From assembly GCA_003339415.1 (NCBI GenBank), contig PDHQ01000238.1, forward strand, positions 1 through 54,805: DNA of 54,805 bases, read 5' to 3'. Source of the stretch: Ophiocordyceps camponoti-saundersi (nom. inval.) (Eukaryota; Ascomycota; Sordariomycetes; Hypocreales; Ophiocordycipitaceae). The notes below the pieces were generated by a model. The model saw only the letters and a list, made by a program, of their open reading frames with translations. It ran no database searches and was not told where the DNA came from. The translations under genes were made by a program, and so were the position numbers. Of the stretch, positions 34,891 through 46,460 are shown one piece after another. Every line of letters starts with the position of its first letter. The stretch's first letter is position 1.

Positions 34891-36270
34891 CTACTGAAAC
34901 AAGTCCTGGGCTTTCTGCCTCTGTTTCCTACGGTTCATATCCAGAAGCTCCTTTCCAGCATTGCTGCTGCCTCCTAGCTTCCCGGGAAACAGCTCTTTGG
35001 CGCTTGTTGCTCTCCCCTTGATGGAGAAGCCCTCATGCTCGTCGCGGCGTCGAGTTGCCTGGCCGCGAATGCTGAATGCGCTGTCTGTCGTCGTCGTCGT
35101 CGTCGTCGTCGTCGCACCCGCCGCCTTCGCCACCTTGGGCAGATCCTCGTCTCGCAAGCTCGCCGATCCAATGGAACGTTCCAGCTGATCCAGCTGCCCA
35201 CCCCTGCCCGAAACTTTGCCGGGGAAAAGCTCTTTGGCTCGATTGGTGGCCGACATGCGGGTCTTCATGGACTGCGCTTCATCCCGGTTGCCGCGAGACG
35301 AGTTGTTACGAAGGTTGGCAGAGGGGTAGTCGGTTCGACGGTTGGCAAAGAGGTCGTCGTTTCGACGGCGAGGGGACGCTGACCTATCTCGTCTGGGTCT
35401 CCGATCCCTAAAGAGCTCTTTGTCTCTGTTGTCACGAGCATACGCTCTCGGGCCTTCATCCGGCTCCGAGTAGCGTCTCGGACGCTGCGGCCGCGGCACG
35501 TCGTCGTACATGCTCGCCTCGAAAGATTCGCTTTCGTATTGGCTTGAGCCACGCCTCTTTCTGTCGTACCGGTCGTGATCATCGTGTCTGTCGTTTCTAT
35601 AGCGCCTCTCGTACCCGTCGTACCCGTCGCGCCTGTCGCGCCTGTCATCCCTGTCCCTGTACCTGGATCGAGTGTCCGGCCTGTGACGGCGCTTCTCCTC
35701 TGGATCGTGCTCCGGGTGGAGAAGATAGTAGCGGCTTCGAAGGGCGGCGCCAGCCTGCTTCTTGTCACCCTCGAGGGTGAATCGCACCTGAAGGGATACG
35801 TCGGGCCTGCCGTCCATGGGCTTCGCAGGAAGAGTCTCGCCCGGTTCGAGAGCCGACGTGTCAGCAACCTCGATGGAGCTGAGGGCCGCGAAAGCTTCGC
35901 GAGCTGTAGATGGCGAGTCAAACACCAGGTTGGCCGATGTGTCGTCGATCCACTCCACCGCGTTCACCTCACGAAAGTAGGTTTTCACGTAGGCTTTGAC
36001 ATGGTCGGTGTGCAGTGAATCCAGCCCTCTGATGTGAAGCTTGGTCGGAACAATAGTATACGACCTCTGGGGCTCGTCGTCGGCGATTTCGCCGGGCTCA
36101 TCGGGTTCATCGGGCTGCTGCACAAATCACACGTTAGACGGTTGAAAGGGTTGATAGACTGGGAGAAGACGGGTGATGAATACTAATATCTCGTCTGCGA
36201 GGATCGGTTCTGCTTCAAAGGCATCGCGATTTGCCTCCACGGCGTCGCTCATCTCGATATCGAGATCCAT
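34891..36270 (-). CDS. NCBP3-like RNA-binding protein
   Basis: Related to nuclear cap-binding protein subunit 3, which works with the cap-binding complex in mRNA export (family knowledge). Two exons: 36270-36184 (MDLDIEMSDAVEAN...) and 36117-34891; 437 residues. The NCBP3-type RNA-binding domain is at about 45-165: KLHIRGLDSLHTDHVKAY, VEWIDDTSANLVF and DKKQAGAALRSRYYLL. The rest is Arg/Asp-rich with RD and RS dipeptides. A short motif recurs: AKELFPGK twice, plus KELFRDRR, KELLDMNR and QDLF near the end. A (GAC)n run gives a nine-Thr tract. The export role in this fungus is inferred. Divergent from SRP72; convergent with the OXNAD1-like gene, 210 bp apart. Confidence 0.85.
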
Positions 36271-36941
36271 GTTGAAGGTGCGTGTCTGCGCGAGCGAAGT
36301 CGCAGAAACCAGCGAATGTTTGCGTGAAGGAGGAGGGATGTGATGCTTGTGTGTAGAATAGGTAGGTGGTTATCGATGGGAAGGATAGAGAGGAATCGCT
36401 GCTAGCAGATGAGAGGAGGAAGATGAGAGAAGGAAGAAGAGGAGGAGGAGGAGGATGAAGAGGAGGATGAAGAGGAGGTTGAAGTTGAACCGATCAAGTC
36501 GTCTGCAGAGGTATGCTGGCCTAGAGGAAGGGTAGGTAGGTAGGAAGCGATCTATCTGCGCAGAAGCGTTAGGGTAACGAGGGAGGGTACAAAGCCGCGG
36601 CTATCGGAGACAAAGGCTGTCGGTACCGAGGGAGAGAATCACCCCACAGTCTCAGGCCAGCTGCGCCACGCTACTACCTCGCTCTAGGTATCTCAGCCTC
36701 AAATCAGGTACCCACCTTATCTCACTCTGAGCTGAGTCCGCCCTCACATGGCCTTTATTGGGTTTTTCTTCACCCAAGTTCAGGCCGGAGCCTCAAAGAC
36801 GAGCCTCAAGATCGAGCCTCAAGATCAAGCCTCTTCTGCCCGATTCCCAGAGATGCTGCTTTAGAAAGCATCTCTCCTCTCTCTCTTCAAAGACGGCAGA
36901 AGGGGAATCAAAAGGAAGCTACTCGCTATTTCCCGCCCAAG
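36271..36941. promoter_or_regulatory. Divergent promoter region, NCBP3-like / SRP72
   Basis: 671 bp between two facing-away start codons. It holds a GA-rich stretch at about 36410-36490, a TAGG run at about 36530-36544, and repeated TCAAGATCGAGCC / TCAAGATCAAGCC words at about 36800-36830, some 110-140 bp before the SRP72 ATG. Confidence 0.6.
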
Positions 36942-38959
36942 ATGCCGCAAGACGCCGTCACCGCCCTCAGCAACCTGCTGCGCTCCGCTTCCCTCGACGA
37001 CCACGACGAGATCCTCAAAGCCGCCAACGCTGCCATTAAAGCCGACAAAAACAATGAGCTTGCTCATCACACCCGGGTCGTCGCTTTGCTGAAGCTCGAT
37101 CGCTTCGAAGATGCGCTTCGTGCCATCTCTGAGGCCGGTGACAAGCTTCAGACCGTCTGCCTTCTCGAGAAGGCCTATGCTCTCTACAAAACGGGACGGC
37201 TGGACGAAGCTTCTACCGTCATCGGCTCGAATAATAGCGACGAGAGGAGCCTGAGACATGTCGCTGCTCAGGTCGCCTACCGCGCAGAGAGGTTCGGCGA
37301 GGCAGAGTCCATCTATCGAGAGCTCATGGACGGAGACGTCGCCCACGAAGGCAACGACCTCGGCATCAACATCAAGGCTGCTCAAGCTCAAGCTATGTCT
37401 ATGTCCGTAGAAAATACGGCAATGTCTCGTCCAGACACCTTCGAACTCTGCTACAACACCGCATGCGCTCATATCGCCCACGGATCCCTCGATATCGCAT
37501 CTGATCTTCTGTCACGCGCCGTCGACCTTTGTACTGCCTCAGACGACCTCGCCGAAGAAGACAAGGCCGCTGAGCTACAACCCATGCTTGCACAGCTGGC
37601 CTACCTTTACGGCCGCTTGGGAGACACTGAAAAGGCCTCGGAGATATATTCATCACTCACTCCGCTCAAGTGAGTTCTCTCTGAAGACGCGCGTGGCGCC
37701 GCCAAATCTACAAGCTAACAAGACTCAGTAACGATGATCCGGACTTGTCTATTGTGGCCGAGAGCAATCGAACTGTCTTGCAGAAGGACAAGTCAAACCC
37801 TTTCCTTGTCCAGCGCCAAGCTGCGGCATGGATGTCCGGCGCCGCAACTGCCAAGCTCTTTCGCTACCAATCCAACGCAATCCTGCGCAATCGTCTTATA
37901 GTAGACCTTGAAGCCTTCAAGGTCGATGGAATTGAACGCAAAACACACCACGCCTTGGCAGAAGAGCGCCATCCCACCACGAGCCCCGAGATCAACGCCA
38001 TGTCCATCATGAGCGTCGCTGCCAAGTCAAGAGGGCTCCCCAAGAGGGAGCTGCAACAAAGAGTAGCTGCTACCTTGAAGAAGCATCCACTCAACGTTGG
38101 GCTCATCATCACCATGGTGCAGCTTCACTTGCGAGATGGTAACGTCGACTCGGCTCTGTCTCTACTCGACACCTTCTTCGCTCAGCTCGAGAGCTCTACC
38201 CAGGAGCATTGTAAAGACGTACGCTTCAGCCCAGGCCTCGTCGCCCTGGCAGTGTCACTTATGAAGGCAGCGAGACGGGAGGCCTCGATCAAGACTGAAT
38301 TGGCCAAGGCAGCCGCCTACTGGCGTGAGAGGCCCCTGGACTCCGTTGCTTCCCTCCTCAGAGAGGCTGGCTTAGAGCTAGCAAAGTCGTCCAACGCCAC
38401 CGATCTCTCCCTCGCCGCCACGGCCCTCAAGAGGCTTCACGAGGAGGGCAAAGGCTCGCCGTTGGTCTCGGCCGGGCTGGTGGCGGCGCTGGCAGCAACC
38501 GACAAGTCACAGGTCGACCATCTCATCTCCGACCTACCCCCCGTCGAAAGCCTAGTGGGCTCGATAGACGTCGACGCCCTCGCCAGCAACGGCATCGTCG
38601 CGCCCGCTTCCCACGCCCCCTCTTCCTTCCCCTCACAGACGGCCGCGAAGCGCCCCGCCGCCATGGACAGCACCGCCGCCGAGTCGGCAGCCAAGAAGCG
38701 CCGCAGGAGGACGAGGCTCCCCAAGAACATGGAACAAGGCAAAAAGCCCGATCCCGAGCGCTGGCTGCCCCTGCGCGACCGCTCGTCCTATCGTCCCAAG
38801 GGCAAGAAGGGAAAGAAGAAGGCGGCCGACTCGACGCAGGGCGGCGTCGCTAAACAGGAGGAGACGCTCGAGCTCGTCGGCGGGGGCGGCGTCAAGGTGG
38901 AGAAGACGTCTTCTGCCGTCAGCTCGGCGAAGAAGAAGAAGAAGAAGGGCAGGAAATAG
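36942..38959 (+). CDS. srp72: Signal recognition particle subunit SRP72
   Basis: Core subunit of the signal recognition particle, which pairs with SRP68 on SRP RNA and targets ribosomes to the ER. Two exons: 36942-37669 and 37729-38959, joined as ...PLN|NDDPDLS, 652 residues, normal for the family. The N-terminal two thirds form a TPR solenoid (about 10-500). The C-terminal RNA-binding region contains LPKNMEQGKKPDPERW at about 572-588, followed by LPLRDRSSYRPKGKKGKKK, the SRP72 signature. The tail is rich in Lys and ends KKKKKKGRK. The ATG at 36942 opens the TPR domain directly. Convergent with the Sec7/PH gene. Confidence 0.96.
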
Positions 38960-39501
38960 AGCAGCTCGTATCATCGTGAGGCGAAATCGCGATAAGTCTC
39001 TGTTCCGTCTCCATCCCCCTCCTTTTTTTTCTCTCTCGGTTGATCTCATGCCGTCGCCGACGCTATGTCTTGTACGATGTAATATGATGAACGCTGAGAC
39101 CTATCGTGATCCATGCTCTCTCCTCCTCCCCTGTCCCCCTATTCGAGCGAGTTCGCTTTGACAACTCTGTAGAAAGCCAGTCTTTCCCTCTTCTCCTTTT
39201 CCACAACCCCTTTTTCCATGCTAACCCTTACCCTACAGAATATGGCTACATAAACCTGAACAACAGCAGAAGAGGAGGGATAAGTTTTTCGCCCCGTACC
39301 TATCTGCAGGTAAAGGAGCACACAAGCAAAGCCGAGACGGTTCAGCAAAGCTTCTTTCCCCATGCCATGATGGATATTCTGTAAAGCCCGTCGTATCGTC
39401 GACACAGCGTCCCCCTCATCTTTCCCCTTTTCCCCCTTGTGGCCCTTCTCTCCGGAGCTATCAAACAACGTCAAACCTACTCCTTCAAGCCTTCCCAATT
39501 G
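38960..39501. other. Convergent intergenic region, srp72 / Sec7 gene
   Basis: 542 bp between two 3' ends, with pyrimidine-rich stretches. I see no gene or RNA. Confidence 0.5.
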
Positions 39502-42500
39502 TTACGCGTTCACAGCCTGTACCGGCCGCGGTGACATGTGTTCCGACTCTTGCGGGCCGTCGTCGTCGTCGTCGTCGTCGCTGTCGTCATCGTCGTCGTT
39601 ATCGCTGTCGTCGTCGCTGTCATGCTCTCGGACCTCATGCCGCAGAGTCTGGCTTTGGCTTGGTCGAACTCCACGACCATTTCGGCTCTCCTCTGCTTCA
39701 GTGCCCGAGCTTCTCTGCCCTGATTGCCGAGGCCCGTCGGAGAAGCTCACGGCTGCCTCGCTCTCGCCGTCAGAGCGGACCGTAAGCCTCCCACCGACAG
39801 AGACGCTCCTAGCCGCCTGTGCCGTAGAGTATCTCCTATGCAGCTCTCGGAAACTCCGGGCTGTGGCGGTGCCGGCGCTTGTCGTCGACTCCCGACGGCC
39901 GTCCGAGTCTGAAGCCGTCTCCTGCGCCGAATGATAGTCGTCTTCGGCCCCGCCACTCTGCGTACTAGGCGATACAACCGCCGGCTCCTCGACCGGCGCC
40001 GGCTTCCTAGCCGACGTCTTTTCGTCCTGGCCGAGTGTCTGAAGCTCGGTCCCGAGGTTTATGACAGATGCCTTCTTGCCGTGGACCACGAAGCTTCCTG
40101 CACCTCGTGTAAGCATGCTGTCTGGCGGCACGTCTTCGCACGGCCCGGTCCCAACAACCTCCTTGCCCTTCCTGCCACGATGGTGCGAAAGATGGCCAGC
40201 GCTCTCCCTGAGCGTGCGTTGGAGGCTGCGTCTGATCTTGCCCTTGTCCGGACCGACGTCTACGCCGTCCGCCGATGACTCCGCCGTCTTTTCCGCGTAG
40301 CTCGTGCCGGGCCTGGCGTCCCACAGACCGGTTTGCCTGAGAAAGTCGCGCTCTTCGGCGTCGACTTCATCTTGGCTACGATTGGGCCCAACCTCGCCTC
40401 GGGTCACAGCCTGCGATGTCTGGGTGGTCGACTGCACAGGCAGGACGGGGGATGAAGAGAAGCTTGCAATCGATCCTTGCCTAGGACTGTCCCCGTCCGA
40501 GGTCGGGTTCGACGGATCTTGGGAGCCCCGAGGACGCCTTCCCGCACTTGGTGGAGGTGTTTGGAACTTCTGCTCGGCCGGCGCCTCGTCGTGGTGAGAG
40601 CTCGCTTCCTTGGCATTGACCCGGCCAGGCTTGGGCTCAGCCTTGGACCTCGGGGGTGCCGGCTCGACATCTGGTTGGCTTTTGGTTGGCGACTCGGTCG
40701 ATGCTGATACCGGGCGGTCACCTGCGAGATCTTGCACGAGAATGTCGCGGTGGCATTTTTCTTTCCAGATCTCGATCCGAGTCCACTCCAGCTGAGCAGC
40801 CATCCTGGCCGCAGCCGAAAGGATCTGTTCTCTCGTCCTGGGCTGAATGGGAGCCAGTATCTGGAGGTGGCGGGCATTTCTTAGCTGGTCTTCGAGTTGT
40901 CTCTGTGCGTCCTCGACTTTGCCGTTGGCCTCGGCGACTTTCTGCTGAATCCCCTCCCGTCTAGCCGTCTGGATATCTTGGGCCATCTTGAAGTCGATGC
41001 GACCGCGTGCGATGGAGACCGTGCCGGTCGGTGTCTGGACTTGTTGCGTCGCGTCAGAACTATCGAGACGCCTCATGCCGCGTCGACCAATTCCGTCATA
41101 ATGGCCTCCGACGACGCCTTGCATCCTGACCCCTGACGTCCTAAATGCAGCAGCGTAGTTCAGCTTGGCGAGCCAATCGTTTCTTTCCTCCTCGTTGTCA
41201 GCGAGGAGCACCTCGTCCAACCTCCCTTGCCTGACGTAGACAAAGGCATTTTTGTGCTTCTTGTACGTCGTGTCAAGAAGAGCAATAGCTCCCTGCGTCG
41301 ACATCAAAGCGTCGGGCTTGAACTCCTCCAGTGGAGGCTTGAAGATGATTGGTATCCCGTCGTGCCCGGCTTTGATATGGTTGTCGTACTGGTGCATCAG
41401 ATTCTTGACCCAGCTCGTGTTCCGGAACAAGTAGAGCTGGGCCCCTGTGAGGATGGCCCCCCATTCTTGCCACGGCGAACGCGTCTTTCGTTTCTTGGTC
41501 TCTTTCCGCCACAGGAGCCCGACCTTGGTTATCTTGATGTCGACGATGCCAGGGTGCGCGTCCTTGGGGTTGGAGGCCGTCCTCTCCGTCATGAAAGCGT
41601 CCGGACGGGACCTCGCGGAGACGATCTGTAGCACGGCTGTCCTGAAGAATGTTTTCTGCAAGTCTTTGAGGTTAAGGCTGGCGGCTGTTCCGAGGTAGTT
41701 ATAATGGTCATCCAACTGCATCGCGTCTTTCAAGTTGGGTCGCAAGACATCCAAGTTTCCGTCTAGTATCAGTGTATACGGGTCTATGGGCTCCTTGACG
41801 GCTCGCTTGGCGGGGTCTCCGGTGTTGGCGACGGAAAGCGGCTTCTTCCTTGAGAGGTTCGTGAAGGCGCGTTCCTGACCCAATTCGATGTCGTCCTCGA
41901 CGTGTATGAACGGAGTGTAGGAGATGTTGTCGTAGAAGCACTCGAGGATGTCGTCGAAAATGCCTTCGCCGCGAGTGTTTTTCAGGTAGTCCGCCTTTTG
42001 CATCTTGTGCTTGTTGTTCTTGTTGAACACGTCGGTATGCAGAATGAGCAGTGAAAAGGCGATGAAATAGGCTTGATCTGGGGATGAATAAATGCCGGGG
42101 TTGCACTCGTGGTATCGGTTGGCAAAGGCTTGCAGGCATCTGTCTATCTGCTGCGTTTCCTTGGGCAGCACAGCCTCCATCAACAGCTTTCGGAGTGCCA
42201 TGTCCATGGGATCACCAAAGAAACTGAACTTGCGCATGTAGCTTCTCAGTACCGTGGCCAGGAAAGGATCGGTGCCTTTCGACAAAGCGGACGCGATCAT
42301 GCCGCGGCCCATGACTTCTTCTACACGCGCGAGATACTTGGCAGGGGATTCGTCATCTCGTCTTTCGGGTAGCACGATGGAGCCCCTCGGAAGCTGCAAG
42401 GAGTTGCTCTTCGAAGTGATGGAACCCGGAGTGACGGGCGTTAGCGAGCCCTGACGGCTCAGTTCGGAGTTTTGGCGGATGCGGCTGAGCCCGAACAGGT

Positions 42501-43763
42501 CGCCGAAGCTCTTACGGCCAGTCGAAAACGATGTTCGACTCGTGGGCGGGTGCATGTGTTCATCGGTGGAGTCGCGACCCATGGAGCTCATGGTGGACGA
42601 TCTCCCTCTCAGAATGTTGACCCTGGTCGGTGACGAGTTGTTGGAGCGGGAATCGCTGCCGCGGTTTAGGCGAGCGGTGACGGTTGCAGCGATTGGAGCG
42701 GCGGCTGAGCCATCGTCGCACCGATCAGCATGGCCACGGGGTGTCGATGCGCTGCGAGCTGAACTGGGGCGCGGCGTGGAACCGACGCCAAGTGACGTCG
42801 CCGAACCGATCGTGGACGTGGTCGAGTTCTTCTGAGGTAGATGCGCCATGGGAAACATCTGATCAGAAGGCTTCATGGCTCTACGAAGTTTGGAAAAGGC
42901 CGTCGGTGCCTGTGATTTCGGTGGCTGCGATTTCTTGATCGTAGACGTCGGGCTTGCATGGGAGACACGGTCCGCGGAGCTCGCGTCGGACCTCGACGAC
43001 TCCGACTGACGGTTGTCGGACAGACACAAGGCAGCGCCGTTGGAAGCTGAAACCATCGGCAACGTGGCGGAAGAAGCGGACTGTCCGTCCAGTGTCATGA
43101 GCGACGGCCGAGGCCCCCCCGGCATCGACTCCTCCCGCAGCTGTTTCCGACCTCGACTTCCGGATTCGCCGTCGTCTCTTCGGTGAACCTCGCTAGAACG
43201 TCGGAACTTGGCGGCCAGACCCATGCGGGAAGTTACTCTCCTCGGGCCGTTGATATCGTTCGTCGGGGCCGTAGTGACGATGGCGGGTGCTGGGCATGTT
43301 AGACGACCTGGTCAGCAAGATGACGAGAGCATTGGCGATAAATAGATGACGTACGCCGCGGGATAGGGGGTGGTTTTTCGGCCTGTTGCCTCGCTCGGAG
43401 AGACAGCTGAGGATCAGAGGCGTTTCGGAATCGCAGAATGGAGAAGCGTCGATGCTTGTAAGTATCTGGATCGAGCGATGGAACGGCCGGATTGTCCGGG
43501 TCGGACTCGGCTCCGCGGTCCGCTGGCTGAGGCGAGGTGTCCTCTGACAGTGCGGTTGGTGTTTGTCGCCGTCGTTGTTGCGTCTGCGGCCGTACCGACG
43601 GCGTAGGCACATCGGTACGACTGCCATTTCTGGTACTCTTGCGGACACGGTCATCGGCCGTCGGGACGGTATTATTTTCGTGGGAGGCTCTCGGCGCAAG
43701 AGGAGGATGACGTCGCATATCCGTCTCGCTGGCGATGTTGCCTCGACGACGGAGTAGAGGCAT
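39502..43763 (-). CDS. Sec7+PH Arf guanine-nucleotide exchange factor, Syt1-like
   Basis: Activates Arf GTPases on Golgi or plasma membranes. Two exons: 43763-43355 and 43289-39502, joined through a GTACGT donor as ...PPPIPRP|PAIVTTAP, 1,398 residues. The first 430 residues are Ser/Arg-rich and probably disordered. The Sec7 domain spans about 440-610; its catalytic Glu lies in LPKETQQIDR (about residue 511), where most families have LPGE, and the second motif reads SSPDQAYFIAFSLLILHTD. A PH domain follows at about 714-860 (VGLLWRKETKK ... DWLAKLNYAAAF), then a short coiled coil near 913. The C terminus is long, Ser-rich and ends in an Asp/Ser tract of about 30 residues. Resembles yeast Syt1; the Arf partner is unknown. 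Confidence 0.93.
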
Positions 43764-45266
<1,503 letters not shown>

Positions 45267-46460
45267 ATGCCTCTCTCACCTCGCCACTCTCGAAACTCAT
45301 CCACTGGCGATAGCTTCCGCGCATCTCCACAGGCTCAACGCCTTTCGAGGCCTTCTCTGCATGACATATCAAAATCTTCCTTTACCAGCAGTATTGGCCA
45401 ACAAGACACGCTAGAACTCAGCATCCTTGCCGGAGGGCAGGTGAATGGGATGGGCAATCTGGCGGACGAACTCGCCGACGCCTTCTCGGAGTCTGGGGAA
45501 GAAGACCATGATGATGAGTCCCAGGCGGGCAGCGGAGTTCAGCTGGCCGTCGAGGCCGGAGACAAGACAACGAATGTCAACGACCATGTCACAAGCGAGA
45601 GCACTCGGATGCCGGGCTCGGGACTTGGCGTACCGCAAACGCCCAGGCGGACTCATCACAGGAAAGGGAGCGAGTATGACGGTAGCGAATATGGTTCTGA
45701 ATCGGACCTCGATTCCGCCGGGATGCAGCCCACCCTGGTGGCCAAGATCGATGCCATCGAATCCCTAGCCAGGCGCGGCACGGAGAGCTACGGGGGTCCG
45801 GCCGATGATGTGTTTAAAAGAGTGACAGACGGCCTACGAGATCTCGGGTCTCAATCGACAGTCGAAGGAAGCGCGTCGAGGCGAGTAGGCCCCCTGTGCT
45901 TTGGTCGCATGGGCCTCTGCTGGGTTCTCGCCTTGCTGACGAGTTTTCTTTCTAGACTCGTCACGGCGCATTCGGCTCTGACCACACACCTTGCACACCA
46001 GACTCGACAATTGCACAGTCTGGCATTTCCCTTGCTGTCGCCGATAGTCGCCTGTCCAGATACGGAGGCGATTGACGCCCTTTTGCCTTTGCTTATCTCC
46101 CTATCTGAGAGCATGCCACGTCCCTGCACCTCGGCGTTTAACTCGTTAACGGCGTTGCACAGCATTACATCAGAGCTTATTCAGACACTTAGTTACCTGT
46201 CAGACACGCTACACATGTCGCGCCAGACGACCGCAACAGCATCACGAAGACTGAAAAGCGCCAAAGATCTCGTGGTGGAGATTAAGCGAGACGATGAGTT
46301 GCGGGAGGAAGGCGAAAGGTGGTTGAGCCGAGGTAACTGGGGAGAACGGTTGGAGAAGCGAGAATGTGCCGGGGTCTGTGGGGACGTGATTGGCGGATTC
46401 GAGGACGTTTGCAATGGATGGCGTCAAAGGCTGCTCGCACAAGCCGAGTCGCAGGCGTGA
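45267..46460 (+). CDS. Unrecognised protein, Ser-rich N terminus and helical C terminus
   Basis: I do not recognise this gene. The + strand frame is open over the whole span (397 codons), but the segment 45881-45955 looks like a 75-nt intron with a GC donor (AG|GCGAGT), a GCTGACG branch region and a TTTCTTTCTAG acceptor. Splicing gives 372 residues, joining ...EGSAS|RLVTAHSALT. The first 120 residues are Ser-rich and acidic; a long helical region follows (about 170-370) with heptad-like spacing, ending in ECAGVCGDVIGGFEDVCNGW, where several Cys and Trp look constrained. No signal peptide or transmembrane helix. It could be a fungal-specific structural or coiled-coil protein; function unknown. 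Confidence 0.75.
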   Translation: MPLSPRHSRNSSTGDSFRASPQAQRLSRPSLHDISKSSFTSSIGQQDTLELSILAGGQVNGMGNLADELADAFSESGEEDHDDESQAGSGVQLAVEAGDKTTNVNDHVTSESTRMPGSGLGVPQTPRRTHHRKGSEYDGSEYGSESDLDSAGMQPTLVAKIDAIESLARRGTESYGGPADDVFKRVTDGLRDLGSQSTVEGSASRRVGPLCFGRMGLCWVLALLTSFLSRLVTAHSALTTHLAHQTRQLHSLAFPLLSPIVACPDTEAIDALLPLLISLSESMPRPCTSAFNSLTALHSITSELIQTLSYLSDTLHMSRQTTATASRRLKSAKDLVVEIKRDDELREEGERWLSRGNWGERLEKRECAGVCGDVIGGFEDVCNGWRQRLLAQAESQA

